Of a stretch of 11,800 nucleotides of DNA, positions 1 to 8,065 are shown one piece after another. Source of the DNA: Paracoccaceae bacterium. Its GTDB lineage: Bacteria; Pseudomonadota; Alphaproteobacteria; Rhodobacterales; Rhodobacteraceae. The stretch lies in the NCBI GenBank assembly GCA_003511785.1, contig DOIS01000398.1:1-11800 (forward strand), read 5' to 3'. Both the position numbers and the translations under genes were made by a program. How positions within the stretch are numbered: the stretch's first letter is position 1; each line of letters begins with the position of its first letter. A model generated the notes under the pieces. That model was given only the letters and a program-made list of their open reading frames with translations. It made no database searches and was not told the origin of the DNA.

Positions 1-1163
1 GTACGCTCGCCCCCGGCCCGGATGGCGTTGCCGTCCCTGTCACCCTGTTGCCCGATCCCGATCTGCTCGGGAGTCTGGTCCACGAACCCCGCGCGGCGCA
101 CCACCAGCTGCGCCGCAGGGCCGCGCAGGTATCCCAGGAAATCGCGCGCCAGTTTCGGCAGCCTGCGCGCCGGAAGATAGAGAAACATCGGTGAGGAGAG
201 CGGATAATCCTCGGTCTTGATGGTCAGGCGCGAGGGCCGGAGCGAGAAGCCGCACTCACCCGCAAGCGTCAACACCCGCGCCTCGCCGATTTCGGCGAAA
301 CTGGCCAGCCCGATGGCGAACGGGTTGCGCGTCACCGCGCCCGCCAACTCGGTCGAGCGGGCATGTCGCGTGATGGCCCGGGCGGGCGCCAGGTCGGCGG
401 GGCGCAGCAGCCGATCCTCGACCGCCTGGGCCAGACCGGAGCCTTCGGCCGGAAGGTGCAGGTCGATGGGCGCGTCGGGCCCGCCCAGATCCTGCCAATT
501 GCCGATCTGACCGGCGAAGACGCGCGCCAGTTCAGCGGTCGAGATCCGCTGCACCGGGTTCTCGGGAGACACGATCGGCACCATCGCGTCGAGCGCGAGC
601 ACGCGGCTGCGACGGGGGTCGGTCAGATCGCCCATGCCCGCCTCGCGGATGCGGCGGCGTTCCTCGGGCCGGATTTCGCGCAGCGCGAGCACGATGTCGG
701 TCTCGTTGGCCAAGAGATCGGCAAACCCTTCGTCGGTGTTGCTGGCGCGGAAATCGAAGCGTCCCACGGTGACGCCGTCCTCCATGCGACGCAGCTCGTA
801 GTAGAAATGCTGGGCATCCTCCTCGATCCGGTCCGCGGTGAGGCTGTTGAGCCGGGCAAAGCTCTCGATCAGCGCAGGCAGCATGAGCTCGGCCATCCCG
901 GCCGAACCGGAGAAGGCCACCTCGGCCACATAGGCGGTGAGGTTCGGGCACCCCGGACCGTCGCAAGTCACGCCCGAGCCGTCCACGGTGAGTTCTCCAA
1001 ACCGCGTATCGACACGGTAGAATTCACCGTCGAACCCCAGCAGCGTGCCGGTGATCTCGACCTGGCCATCGGGGGAGGACAGGGTGACGTCCTGCGCATG
1101 GGATGCAAAAGGCGCCACTACCAGAAAAAGTGCGGCGCAGAACGCCGCACGCAAATCAACCAT
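1..1163 (-). CDS. Phosphate-type periplasmic substrate-binding protein, 3' end missing
   Basis: The reading frame is open from an ATG at 1163 to the left edge: 387 complete codons and no stop, so the C-terminus lies outside the window. Residues 1-23 form a signal peptide (hydrophobic core ALFLVVAPFA, cleavage after SHA), which places the protein in the periplasm. Residues 25-75 form a small domain with a C67/C72 pair (TCDGPGC). From about residue 80 a PstS-like binding domain follows, with FSGSAGM (84-90), VPIVSPENPV (195-204), the IF/W motif VFAGQIGNWQDLG (215-227) and EGSG (240-243). This pattern is typical of the PBP-like family that includes PstS and of alphaproteobacterial proteins combining such a domain with a C-terminal OmpA domain. 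An OmpA part would be off-window, so it is only a guess. No Pst permease or ATPase genes are present, so a role in phosphate uptake is not shown; envelope binding or sensing is equally possible. It lies 20 bases after the upstream exported-protein gene and is probably co-transcribed with it. Confidence 0.8.
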   Translation of the reverse strand, partial: MVDLRAAFCAALFLVVAPFASHAQDVTLSSPDGQVEITGTLLGFDGEFYRVDTRFGELTVDGSGVTCDGPGCPNLTAYVAEVAFSGSAGMAELMLPALIESFARLNSLTADRIEEDAQHFYYELRRMEDGVTVGRFDFRASNTDEGFADLLANETDIVLALREIRPEERRRIREAGMGDLTDPRRSRVLALDAMVPIVSPENPVQRISTAELARVFAGQIGNWQDLGGPDAPIDLHLPAEGSGLAQAVEDRLLRPADLAPARAITRHARSTELAGAVTRNPFAIGLASFAEIGEARVLTLAGECGFSLRPSRLTIKTEDYPLSSPMFLYLPARRLPKLARDFLGYLRGPAAQLVVRRAGFVDQTPEQIGIGQQGDRDGNAIRAGGER

Positions 1164-1183
1164 GTCCCACCCTTTGACGCGGA

Positions 1184-2170
1184 TCACCTTACGGCGATTG
1201 TCAGGTCTTCGACGAGATTGTTCAACACCAGAAAATCGCCCTGTGCCGTGCAATCGGGAACCGCCAGCGTCAGGTCGCGCGGCCGCAGGGTGTCGTCGCT
1301 CCGTAGTTCGAGCGTTTGGGCCCTGACCTCGCGCCCGCAATTCGCGGCGGTGATTTCCGCCTCGACGCTGAGCGCCACGGTGCCGTCGCGCCCGGCCGCG
1401 CCCGAGGGGAAGGTATAGACCTGGGCCAGGTGCGGGGTGAGGGTGTCGGGGTTGCCCAGCGTTGTCACAACTCCCTGCCCCTGCGCCCCTGAACCGTGCC
1501 ATACGTGACCCGCCTCGCCATACCCGGCACCGAATTCCAACGCGTGAAGCTGGAACCCGGTCGGTCCGGCCCACTGCAGAACGACGCGATCATATTCGGC
1601 CAGGCCAGGTACCCGTGTCACCACGACGTCTCCCGCCCCGGTGGCAAACTGGACGATGAAGACAGCCGTGTCCGACAGGGCCGGAACGATCCGGGTCAAC
1701 GACCCTTCCGCATCGGTGGTCTCGGTGAAGATCATGCCGTTGTGATGCACGGTCAGCCGTTCATTGGGCAGGCACGGGGCGGAAACGCTCAGCATCACCG
1801 AGGCCATCTCGGCCGGCTCGGCGGAAAGACGAACATCGCAACTCGGCTGCGCTGAAAGCTCTTCGTCGATCCCGCTCCTCAGGCCTTCACCGCCCGGGAC
1901 CGAAACCGGGGACAGGTCGGCAGAGGCCGGGCGCGGGAGGCGCGGAGCAATGTCCCGCGCGGCGAAGATGTGGGTCATGTTGCTGAGCGCGAGTTCATCG
2001 CGGGTCTCGGGCGCCGCCGCCTCGGGCTTGAGCACCGATTGCTGGATCGGGCTGACCTGCGGCACCGCGGCGGCCTGCGGGGCGGGCGCGTCGTGTTGCA
2101 CGAAATAGCCCATCCCCAGCGCGCAAGCAGCTGTTCCGAAGACCATGGCGAGCAAACGAATCCTGGACAT
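1184..2170 (-). CDS. Conserved exported or membrane-anchored protein of unknown function
   Basis: A 328-residue protein that I do not recognise as a named family. The start at 2170 was chosen because GGAG lies 6 bases upstream. The longer in-frame start at 2215 would begin inside the secA terminator and add 15 residues with no plausible role. The N-terminus MSRIRLL followed by a hydrophobic stretch (about 8-24) suggests a signal-anchor or signal peptide. Residues 26-100 are rich in Ala and Pro and probably form a disordered linker. The remaining 230 residues look beta-rich. Outside the membrane segment there are four cysteines, C111, C133, C278 and C307, spaced as two possible disulfide pairs, as expected for a periplasmic domain. 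C16 sits in the hydrophobic segment without a proper lipobox, so a lipoprotein is unlikely. It lies between secA and the substrate-binding protein gene on the same strand. The neighbourhood suggests an envelope function, but nothing in the sequence defines one. Confidence 0.75.
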   Translation of the reverse strand: MSRIRLLAMVFGTAACALGMGYFVQHDAPAPQAAAVPQVSPIQQSVLKPEAAAPETRDELALSNMTHIFAARDIAPRLPRPASADLSPVSVPGGEGLRSGIDEELSAQPSCDVRLSAEPAEMASVMLSVSAPCLPNERLTVHHNGMIFTETTDAEGSLTRIVPALSDTAVFIVQFATGAGDVVVTRVPGLAEYDRVVLQWAGPTGFQLHALEFGAGYGEAGHVWHGSGAQGQGVVTTLGNPDTLTPHLAQVYTFPSGAAGRDGTVALSVEAEITAANCGREVRAQTLELRSDDTLRPRDLTLAVPDCTAQGDFLVLNNLVEDLTIAVR

Positions 2171-2213
2171 GACACACTCCGTTCCCTGAGGGTTCGGCGT
2201 GACCATGGCAGGC

Positions 2214-2239
2214 AAAAGCGGCCAACCTGTGGCCGCTTT
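2214..2239 (-). terminator. Rho-independent-type terminator after secA
   Basis: A perfect 10-bp stem (2215-2224 with 2230-2239) encloses a 5-base loop. Read on the minus strand, the descending arm ends in a run of four T (2217-2214) and then leaves the T-tract with GCC. It lies 34 bases after the secA stop and 44 bases before the next start at 2170. The T-tract is short, so partial read-through into the two downstream exported-protein genes is possible. I found no convincing promoter between the hairpin and 2170. Confidence 0.75.
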
Positions 2240-2273
2240 CCGGAGTCATTCGGGCATCAATGGGGCAGGGCGC

Positions 2274-4994
<2,721 letters not shown>

Positions 4995-5048
4995 TCTCTC
5001 TCCGGCCGATTGGCGAATGTCGTCTGTCCCAGCTTGGATCGCGCAGGG

Positions 5049-5077
5049 TTGTCCGCCCAGCTCGCAACCCATAGATA
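5049..5077 (+). promoter_or_regulatory. Possible promoter for the isomerase-argJ-mutT run
   Basis: TTGTCC (5049-5054) and TAGATA (5072-5077) are separated by 17 bases, about 100 bases before the isomerase start. The match is 4/6 at the -35 and 3/6 at the -10, so this is a weak prediction. It lies inside the secA leader on the other strand and overlaps a GGGTTG/CAACCC inverted repeat (5046-5051 with 5065-5070). It is the best plus-strand candidate I found in the divergent intergenic region. Confidence 0.3.
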
Positions 5078-5113
5078 CGGGGAGGAAAGACGGCCCTGCA
5101 ACGACCTCAAGGC

Positions 5114-5142
5114 GATGTAAGCGGCCCATAGAACAGTGTCAA
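5114..5142 (-). promoter_or_regulatory. Predicted secA promoter
   Basis: On the minus strand a perfect -35 TTGACA (5142-5137) is followed by a 17-base spacer and TACATC (5119-5114), a 3/6 match to the -10 consensus. A start of transcription near 5107 would give a leader of about 113 bases before the secA ATG at 4994. This supports the shorter SecA start, because the upstream ATG at 5129 would not be transcribed. The -35 element lies about 40 bases upstream of the isomerase start. Confidence 0.6.
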
Positions 5143-5180
5143 CGCCGCGCCCCGTCGCGGCCTGCAAACAGGAAGCTTCC

Positions 5181-6035
5181 ATGCCCAGACCGTCCCGAAT
5201 CCTGCCCTCGCTCGCGCTTGCCGCCGCCCTGGTCCTTCCGGGCACAGTGCAGGCCGCGCCGGACGCCGATACGGTGGTGGCGCGCGTCAACGGCGAAGAG
5301 ATCACCCTGGGCCACATGATCGTGGCGCACGCCTCGCTGCCGGAACAGTATCGCCAACTGCCTGCCGAGCTGCTGTACGAGGGCATCCTGGATCAGCTGG
5401 TCCAGCAGATCGCCCTGAAACAGTCCCGGACCGAGGATGTGCCGCGCCTGGTCGAGCTTCAGCTGGACAACGAGCGGCGGTCGCTTCTGGCTGCCGATGC
5501 GCTGGAGGACGTCGTCTCGGCCGCCGTGGGCGAAGCCCAGGTGCGCGCCGCCTACGAGGAGCAATACGCGGACGGGCAGGGCGGCCCGGAATTCAATGCC
5601 TCGCACATTCTGGTCGAGACGCCGGAAAAGGCGCAGGAGCTGATCGCCGAGTTGAAGGGCGGGGCCGATTTCGCGACCCTGGCCAAGGAGCATTCCACCG
5701 GCCCCTCCGGCCCGTCGGGCGGTGAGCTGGGCTGGTTCGGCGAAGGGGCGATGGTCGCGCCCTTCGAGGAGGCGGTACAGGCCCTCGACGTTGGCGCGAT
5801 TTCCGGGCCGGTCCAGACCCAGTTCGGTTGGCACGTGGTCAAGCTGAACGACAAGCGTATCGCCGACGCCCCCGCCCTGGAAGAAGTGCAGGGCGAGATT
5901 GCGGACAGGCTCCAGCAAGAGGCAATCGACGCCCATGTGACCAGGCTGATCGCCGAGGCCGAGGTCGAGACGCCCGAGATCGAGGGCCTTAGCCCCGAGC
6001 TTCTGCGCAATCTCGATCTGGTGTTGGAGGACTGA
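5181..6035 (+). CDS. Periplasmic parvulin-type peptidyl-prolyl cis-trans isomerase
   Basis: This enzyme isomerises Xaa-Pro bonds and assists folding of exported proteins, in the manner of PpiC, SurA and PrsA family members. The product is 284 residues. The start at 5181 has AGGAAG (5170-5175) upstream; the in-frame ATG at 5136 lacks this and overlaps the secA -35. Residues 1-25 form a clear signal peptide (LALAAALVLP core, cleavage after VQA). Residues 27-125 are a SurA-N-like helical segment beginning with VVARVNGEEIT. The rotamase domain spans about 137-224, with the hallmark residues ASHILVET (140-147), GADFATLAKEHSTGPS (161-176), GGELGWFGEG (180-189), and GPVQTQFGWHVVKL (209-222). The C-terminal tail is acidic. 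There is no lipobox, so it is probably soluble. It is encoded divergently from secA and is followed after 3 bases by argJ. The shared location with secA fits a link between export and folding, though this is inferred from position only. Confidence 0.93.
   Translation: MPRPSRILPSLALAAALVLPGTVQAAPDADTVVARVNGEEITLGHMIVAHASLPEQYRQLPAELLYEGILDQLVQQIALKQSRTEDVPRLVELQLDNERRSLLAADALEDVVSAAVGEAQVRAAYEEQYADGQGGPEFNASHILVETPEKAQELIAELKGGADFATLAKEHSTGPSGPSGGELGWFGEGAMVAPFEEAVQALDVGAISGPVQTQFGWHVVKLNDKRIADAPALEEVQGEIADRLQQEAIDAHVTRLIAEAEVETPEIEGLSPELLRNLDLVLED
6026..6030 (+). promoter_or_regulatory. Ribosome binding site fixing the TTG start of argJ
   Basis: GGAGG lies within the last codons of the isomerase gene, 8 bases before the TTG at 6039. 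No in-frame ATG occurs before residue 42 of ArgJ, and the sequence upstream of that point is conserved-looking ArgJ N-terminus, so the TTG start is well supported. The location implies translational coupling to the upstream gene. Confidence 0.75.
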
Positions 6036-6038
6036 CCC

Positions 6039-7265
6039 TTGGCCAAATCGCTGCCCCGGTCGCCGCTGGCGCCCGCGCGTTTTCCGGCCTTGCCGGTCAT
6101 TGACGGTGTTCGTTTCGCCACTGTGGCGGCCGGGGTGCGATACCAGGGGCGCACGGACGTGATGCTCGCGGTGCTCGACCCCGGCACGTCGGTGGTCGGC
6201 GTGTTTACCCGCTCGGCCACGCGGGCGGCGCCAGTTCTGGATTGCCAAGAGAAGATCGGCGGCCCCGCGACCGGGGGCGCCGCGATCGTGGTCAATTCCG
6301 GCAACGCCAATGCCTTTACCGGACATTACGGCCAGGCCTCGGTGCGCGAGGTGGTCAATGCCGTGAGCGCGGTCGTCGGCGTTCCGGTCGAGCGTGTGTT
6401 CACCTCCTCGACCGGGGTGATCGGAGAGCCGCTGCCGCATGAGCGGATCGTGGCCCGGCTGGAGGAATTGAACGGCGCCCTGGATGCGGGCGGGATCGAG
6501 GCCGCGGCGGAAGCCATCCGCACCACAGACACGTTCGCCAAGGGTGCGGGTGCCGAGGTAGAGATTGCCGGCAGGACGGTGCGGATTGCCGGTATCGCCA
6601 AGGGGTCGGGCATGATCGCGCCGGACATGGCGACAATGCTGGTCTATGTGTTCACTGATGCCGCCTATGACCAGGCCGCGTTTCAACAGCGTTTGGGCGA
6701 GATCACCGACCGGACCTTCAACTGTATCACCGTGGACAGCGATACATCGACCTCGGACAGCCTGTTGCTTTGTGCGACGGGCGCCTCAGGGGTGGACGCG
6801 ACCGGCAATGCCGAGTTCGACGCCGCGCTGGAAGAGGTGATGCGCGATCTGGCGCACCAGGTCGTGCGCGACGGCGAGGGCGCGACGAAATTCGTCGAGA
6901 TCCGCGTGACCGGCGCCGCCGATGACGCAGACGCGCGCACTCACGGGTTGTCCATCGCGAATTCACCTCTGGTCAAGACGGCCATCGCCGGGGAAGACCC
7001 GAACTGGGGTCGGATCGTCATGGCCATCGGCAAATCGGGTGCACGGGCGGACCGCGACCGGCTGAGCATCTCGTTCGGCGATATCCTGGTGGCCGAGAAA
7101 GGCTGGGTCAGCCCCGACTACCGCGAGGAGGCGGCGGCCGAGTACATGAGACGGCCGGAGCTGGTCATCGCAGTCGATCTTGGGCTCGGTGACGGGCAGG
7201 CGACCGTTTGGACCTGCGACCTGACGCATGGGTATATCGAAATCAACGCGGATTATCGCTCGTGA
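6039..7265 (+). CDS. argJ: Bifunctional glutamate N-acetyltransferase / ornithine acetyltransferase ArgJ
   Basis: ArgJ transfers the acetyl group from N-acetylornithine to glutamate, giving ornithine and N-acetylglutamate, and so recycles acetyl groups in arginine biosynthesis. Some members also use acetyl-CoA for the first step of the pathway. The 408-residue product is full length, begins at a TTG, and ends in the typical IEINADYRS. The self-cleavage site is intact: in KGSGMIAPDMATML (188-201) the break is expected between A198 and T199, with T199 (codon 6633-6635) as the catalytic nucleophile of the beta chain. The oxyanion-hole pair T125-G126 sits in FTSSTGVIGE. Other family landmarks are VVNSGNANAFTG (84-95) and GEDPNWGRI near the C-terminus. 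Whether it is bifunctional or only an ornithine acetyltransferase cannot be decided from the sequence. It is 3 bases behind the isomerase gene and overlaps mutT by four bases, forming a coupled operon. No ARG box or leader was seen. Confidence 0.96.
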   Translation: MAKSLPRSPLAPARFPALPVIDGVRFATVAAGVRYQGRTDVMLAVLDPGTSVVGVFTRSATRAAPVLDCQEKIGGPATGGAAIVVNSGNANAFTGHYGQASVREVVNAVSAVVGVPVERVFTSSTGVIGEPLPHERIVARLEELNGALDAGGIEAAAEAIRTTDTFAKGAGAEVEIAGRTVRIAGIAKGSGMIAPDMATMLVYVFTDAAYDQAAFQQRLGEITDRTFNCITVDSDTSTSDSLLLCATGASGVDATGNAEFDAALEEVMRDLAHQVVRDGEGATKFVEIRVTGAADDADARTHGLSIANSPLVKTAIAGEDPNWGRIVMAIGKSGARADRDRLSISFGDILVAEKGWVSPDYREEAAAEYMRRPELVIAVDLGLGDGQATVWTCDLTHGYIEINADYRS

Positions 7266-7660
7266 AAACGGTTCTTGTGTCTGCCGTCGCGCTGATCGAC
7301 GTGGATGGGCGGGTGTTGTTGGCGCAGCGACCTGAGGGCAAGTCGATGGCGGGGCTCTGGGAGTTTCCCGGCGGCAAGGTGGAGCCTGGTGAAACTCCCG
7401 AAGCGGCCCTGATCCGAGAGCTGGAGGAAGAGCTGGGGATCAACACCTGGGCCTCTTGCCTGGCCCCGTTGACCTTCGCCAGCCATGGATATGACGATTT
7501 CCATCTGCTCATGCCGCTCTTTGCCTGCCGCAAGTGGGAGGGTATTCCCTCCTCCCGCGAGGGGCAGCGGCTGAAATGGGCCCGACCCCAGGAGTTGCGG
7601 GAATTTCCGATGCCGCCGGCGGACATCCCTCTGATCCCGATCCTTCGGGATTGGCTCTGA
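7262..7660 (+). CDS. mutT: MutT-type Nudix hydrolase (8-oxo-dGTP diphosphatase)
   Basis: The family hydrolyses oxidised nucleoside triphosphates such as 8-oxo-dGTP to the monophosphate, which prevents their incorporation into DNA. The product is 132 residues, close to the length of E. coli MutT (129). The GTG start at 7262 is chosen because it overlaps the argJ stop in the form GTGA, and because MKTVLVSAVALID is a normal MutT N-terminus. An upstream TTG at 7208 would add 18 residues translated out of argJ sequence in another frame. The Nudix box is complete at 38-60, with G38, E44, R52, E53, E56, E57 and G59 all in place. The residues before it, RPEGKSMAGLWEFPGG (23-38), are the usual MutT approach to the box. 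The C-terminus KWARPQELREFPMPPADIPLI is also typical. Substrate choice among Nudix enzymes is hard to prove from sequence, but the match to MutT is strong. It is the last gene of the run; no obvious terminator follows. Confidence 0.92.
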   Translation: MKTVLVSAVALIDVDGRVLLAQRPEGKSMAGLWEFPGGKVEPGETPEAALIRELEEELGINTWASCLAPLTFASHGYDDFHLLMPLFACRKWEGIPSSREGQRLKWARPQELREFPMPPADIPLIPILRDWL

Positions 7661-7856
7661 CCCGAGTGCCAGGCTCAGCGAACGCAACGTCAGTCAAGAG
7701 GGCGTCACAGCATATAGAGAAATAAAACATGCGGTTACCCAAATGCTGTGTAAAATCGCAACATGTTTACGACGAATTTATAAATTTCTTGGTGATTTGT
7801 TAACCAGAAGGCGAGTAATATCGTCGCATCATGTCCTATTGGGGAGGAAATGGGGA
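7661..7856 (+). promoter_or_regulatory. AT-rich intergenic leader of the 43-codon gene
   Basis: This 196-base gap between mutT and the small gene is clearly poorer in G+C than its surroundings: by hand count, 29 of 90 bases in 7711-7800 are G or C (about 32%). Possible -10 elements are TATAGA (7713-7718), TATAAA (7779-7784) and TAATAT (7816-7821), but none has a good -35 at 16-18 bases. The TATAAA lies within a 12-base palindrome (7775-7786). An open frame from an ATG at 7743 runs through into the small gene but has no ribosome binding site. I read this as a promoter and untranslated leader region, with the exact start unknown. Confidence 0.45.
7843..7847 (+). promoter_or_regulatory. Strong ribosome binding site of the small gene
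   Basis: A GGAGG core lies 9 bases before the ATG at 7857. Another ATG at 7850 overlaps the same stretch but is only two bases from the GGAGG and opens an unlikely Arg/Cys-rich frame, so the site favours 7857. Confidence 0.7.
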
Positions 7857-7988
7857 ATGCTTCGCACGATTGTCGTCGGGGATTATGTGTCGGTTCAGGG
7901 CGCATATGTCCGCACGCTGCCCGACGGCCGAATCGCCGTAAAGGTCGGCGAGAAAGTGTATGAAGGCCGGCCGGTCGTCGCCGCCTGA
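7857..7988 (+). CDS. Small conserved-looking protein of 43 residues, function unknown
   Basis: The frame encodes MLRTIVVGDYVSVQG at its start and GEKVYEGRPVVAA at its end. It is neither membrane-like nor highly charged. Its alternating Val/Ile pattern with glycines at turns (VVGDYVSVQG, VRTLPDG, RIAVKVG, EKVYEGRPV) predicts a four- or five-strand beta sheet, perhaps a tiny barrel. That fold is inferred from the pattern and no family is assigned. Evidence that it is a real gene: a strong ribosome binding site at the right distance, an AT-rich upstream region of promoter type, and a strong terminator 29 bases after the stop. Codon use is G/C-ending like that of the neighbours, so there is no sign of recent transfer. 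I have an impression that similar very short proteins with the same start occur in Roseobacter genomes, but I cannot check this. It is convergent with infB and is probably a single-gene transcript. Confidence 0.7.
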   Translation: MLRTIVVGDYVSVQGAYVRTLPDGRIAVKVGEKVYEGRPVVAA

Positions 7989-8013
7989 CTTCAAAAAACT
8001 CACGAACGGAACG

Positions 8014-8048
8014 AAGCGGGGCGCGATCTGGTGATCGCGCCCCGTTTT
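8014..8048 (+). terminator. Strong terminator between the small gene and infB
   Basis: A perfect 12-bp GC-rich stem (8017-8028 with 8033-8044) closes a 4-base loop. On the plus strand it is followed directly by TTTTCTT, the normal form of a Rho-independent terminator for the small gene. On the minus strand the same hairpin follows the infB stop by 21 bases. The bases after it there (CTTCGTTC) are less T-rich, but the hairpin may still help end the nusA-infB transcript. Confidence 0.88.
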
Positions 8049-8065
8049 CTTGATGGCATACCAGA

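Noticed and set aside
363..1418. 351-codon open frame on the plus strand
   Set aside because: It is antisense to the substrate-binding protein gene, which has a signal peptide and clear family motifs and is open to the window edge.
4995..5129. 45-codon N-terminal extension of SecA
   Set aside because: SecA proteins begin at the MLGIGTLAKK-type start, which has a ribosome binding site. The extension would begin upstream of the predicted transcription start.
5139..6686. 515-codon open frame on the minus strand opposite the isomerase gene and argJ
   Set aside because: It crosses the boundary of two well-supported genes on the other strand and encodes an Arg/Gly/His-rich product without motifs.
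7661..7700. Possible terminator after mutT
   Set aside because: Only weak imperfect pairing around CTGA...TCAG is visible, with no T-tract, so I did not call it.
7743..7856. 38-codon N-terminal extension of the small protein
   Set aside because: The ATG at 7743 has no ribosome binding site, the segment lies in AT-rich promoter-like sequence, and its Arg/Leu-rich composition differs from that of the rest.
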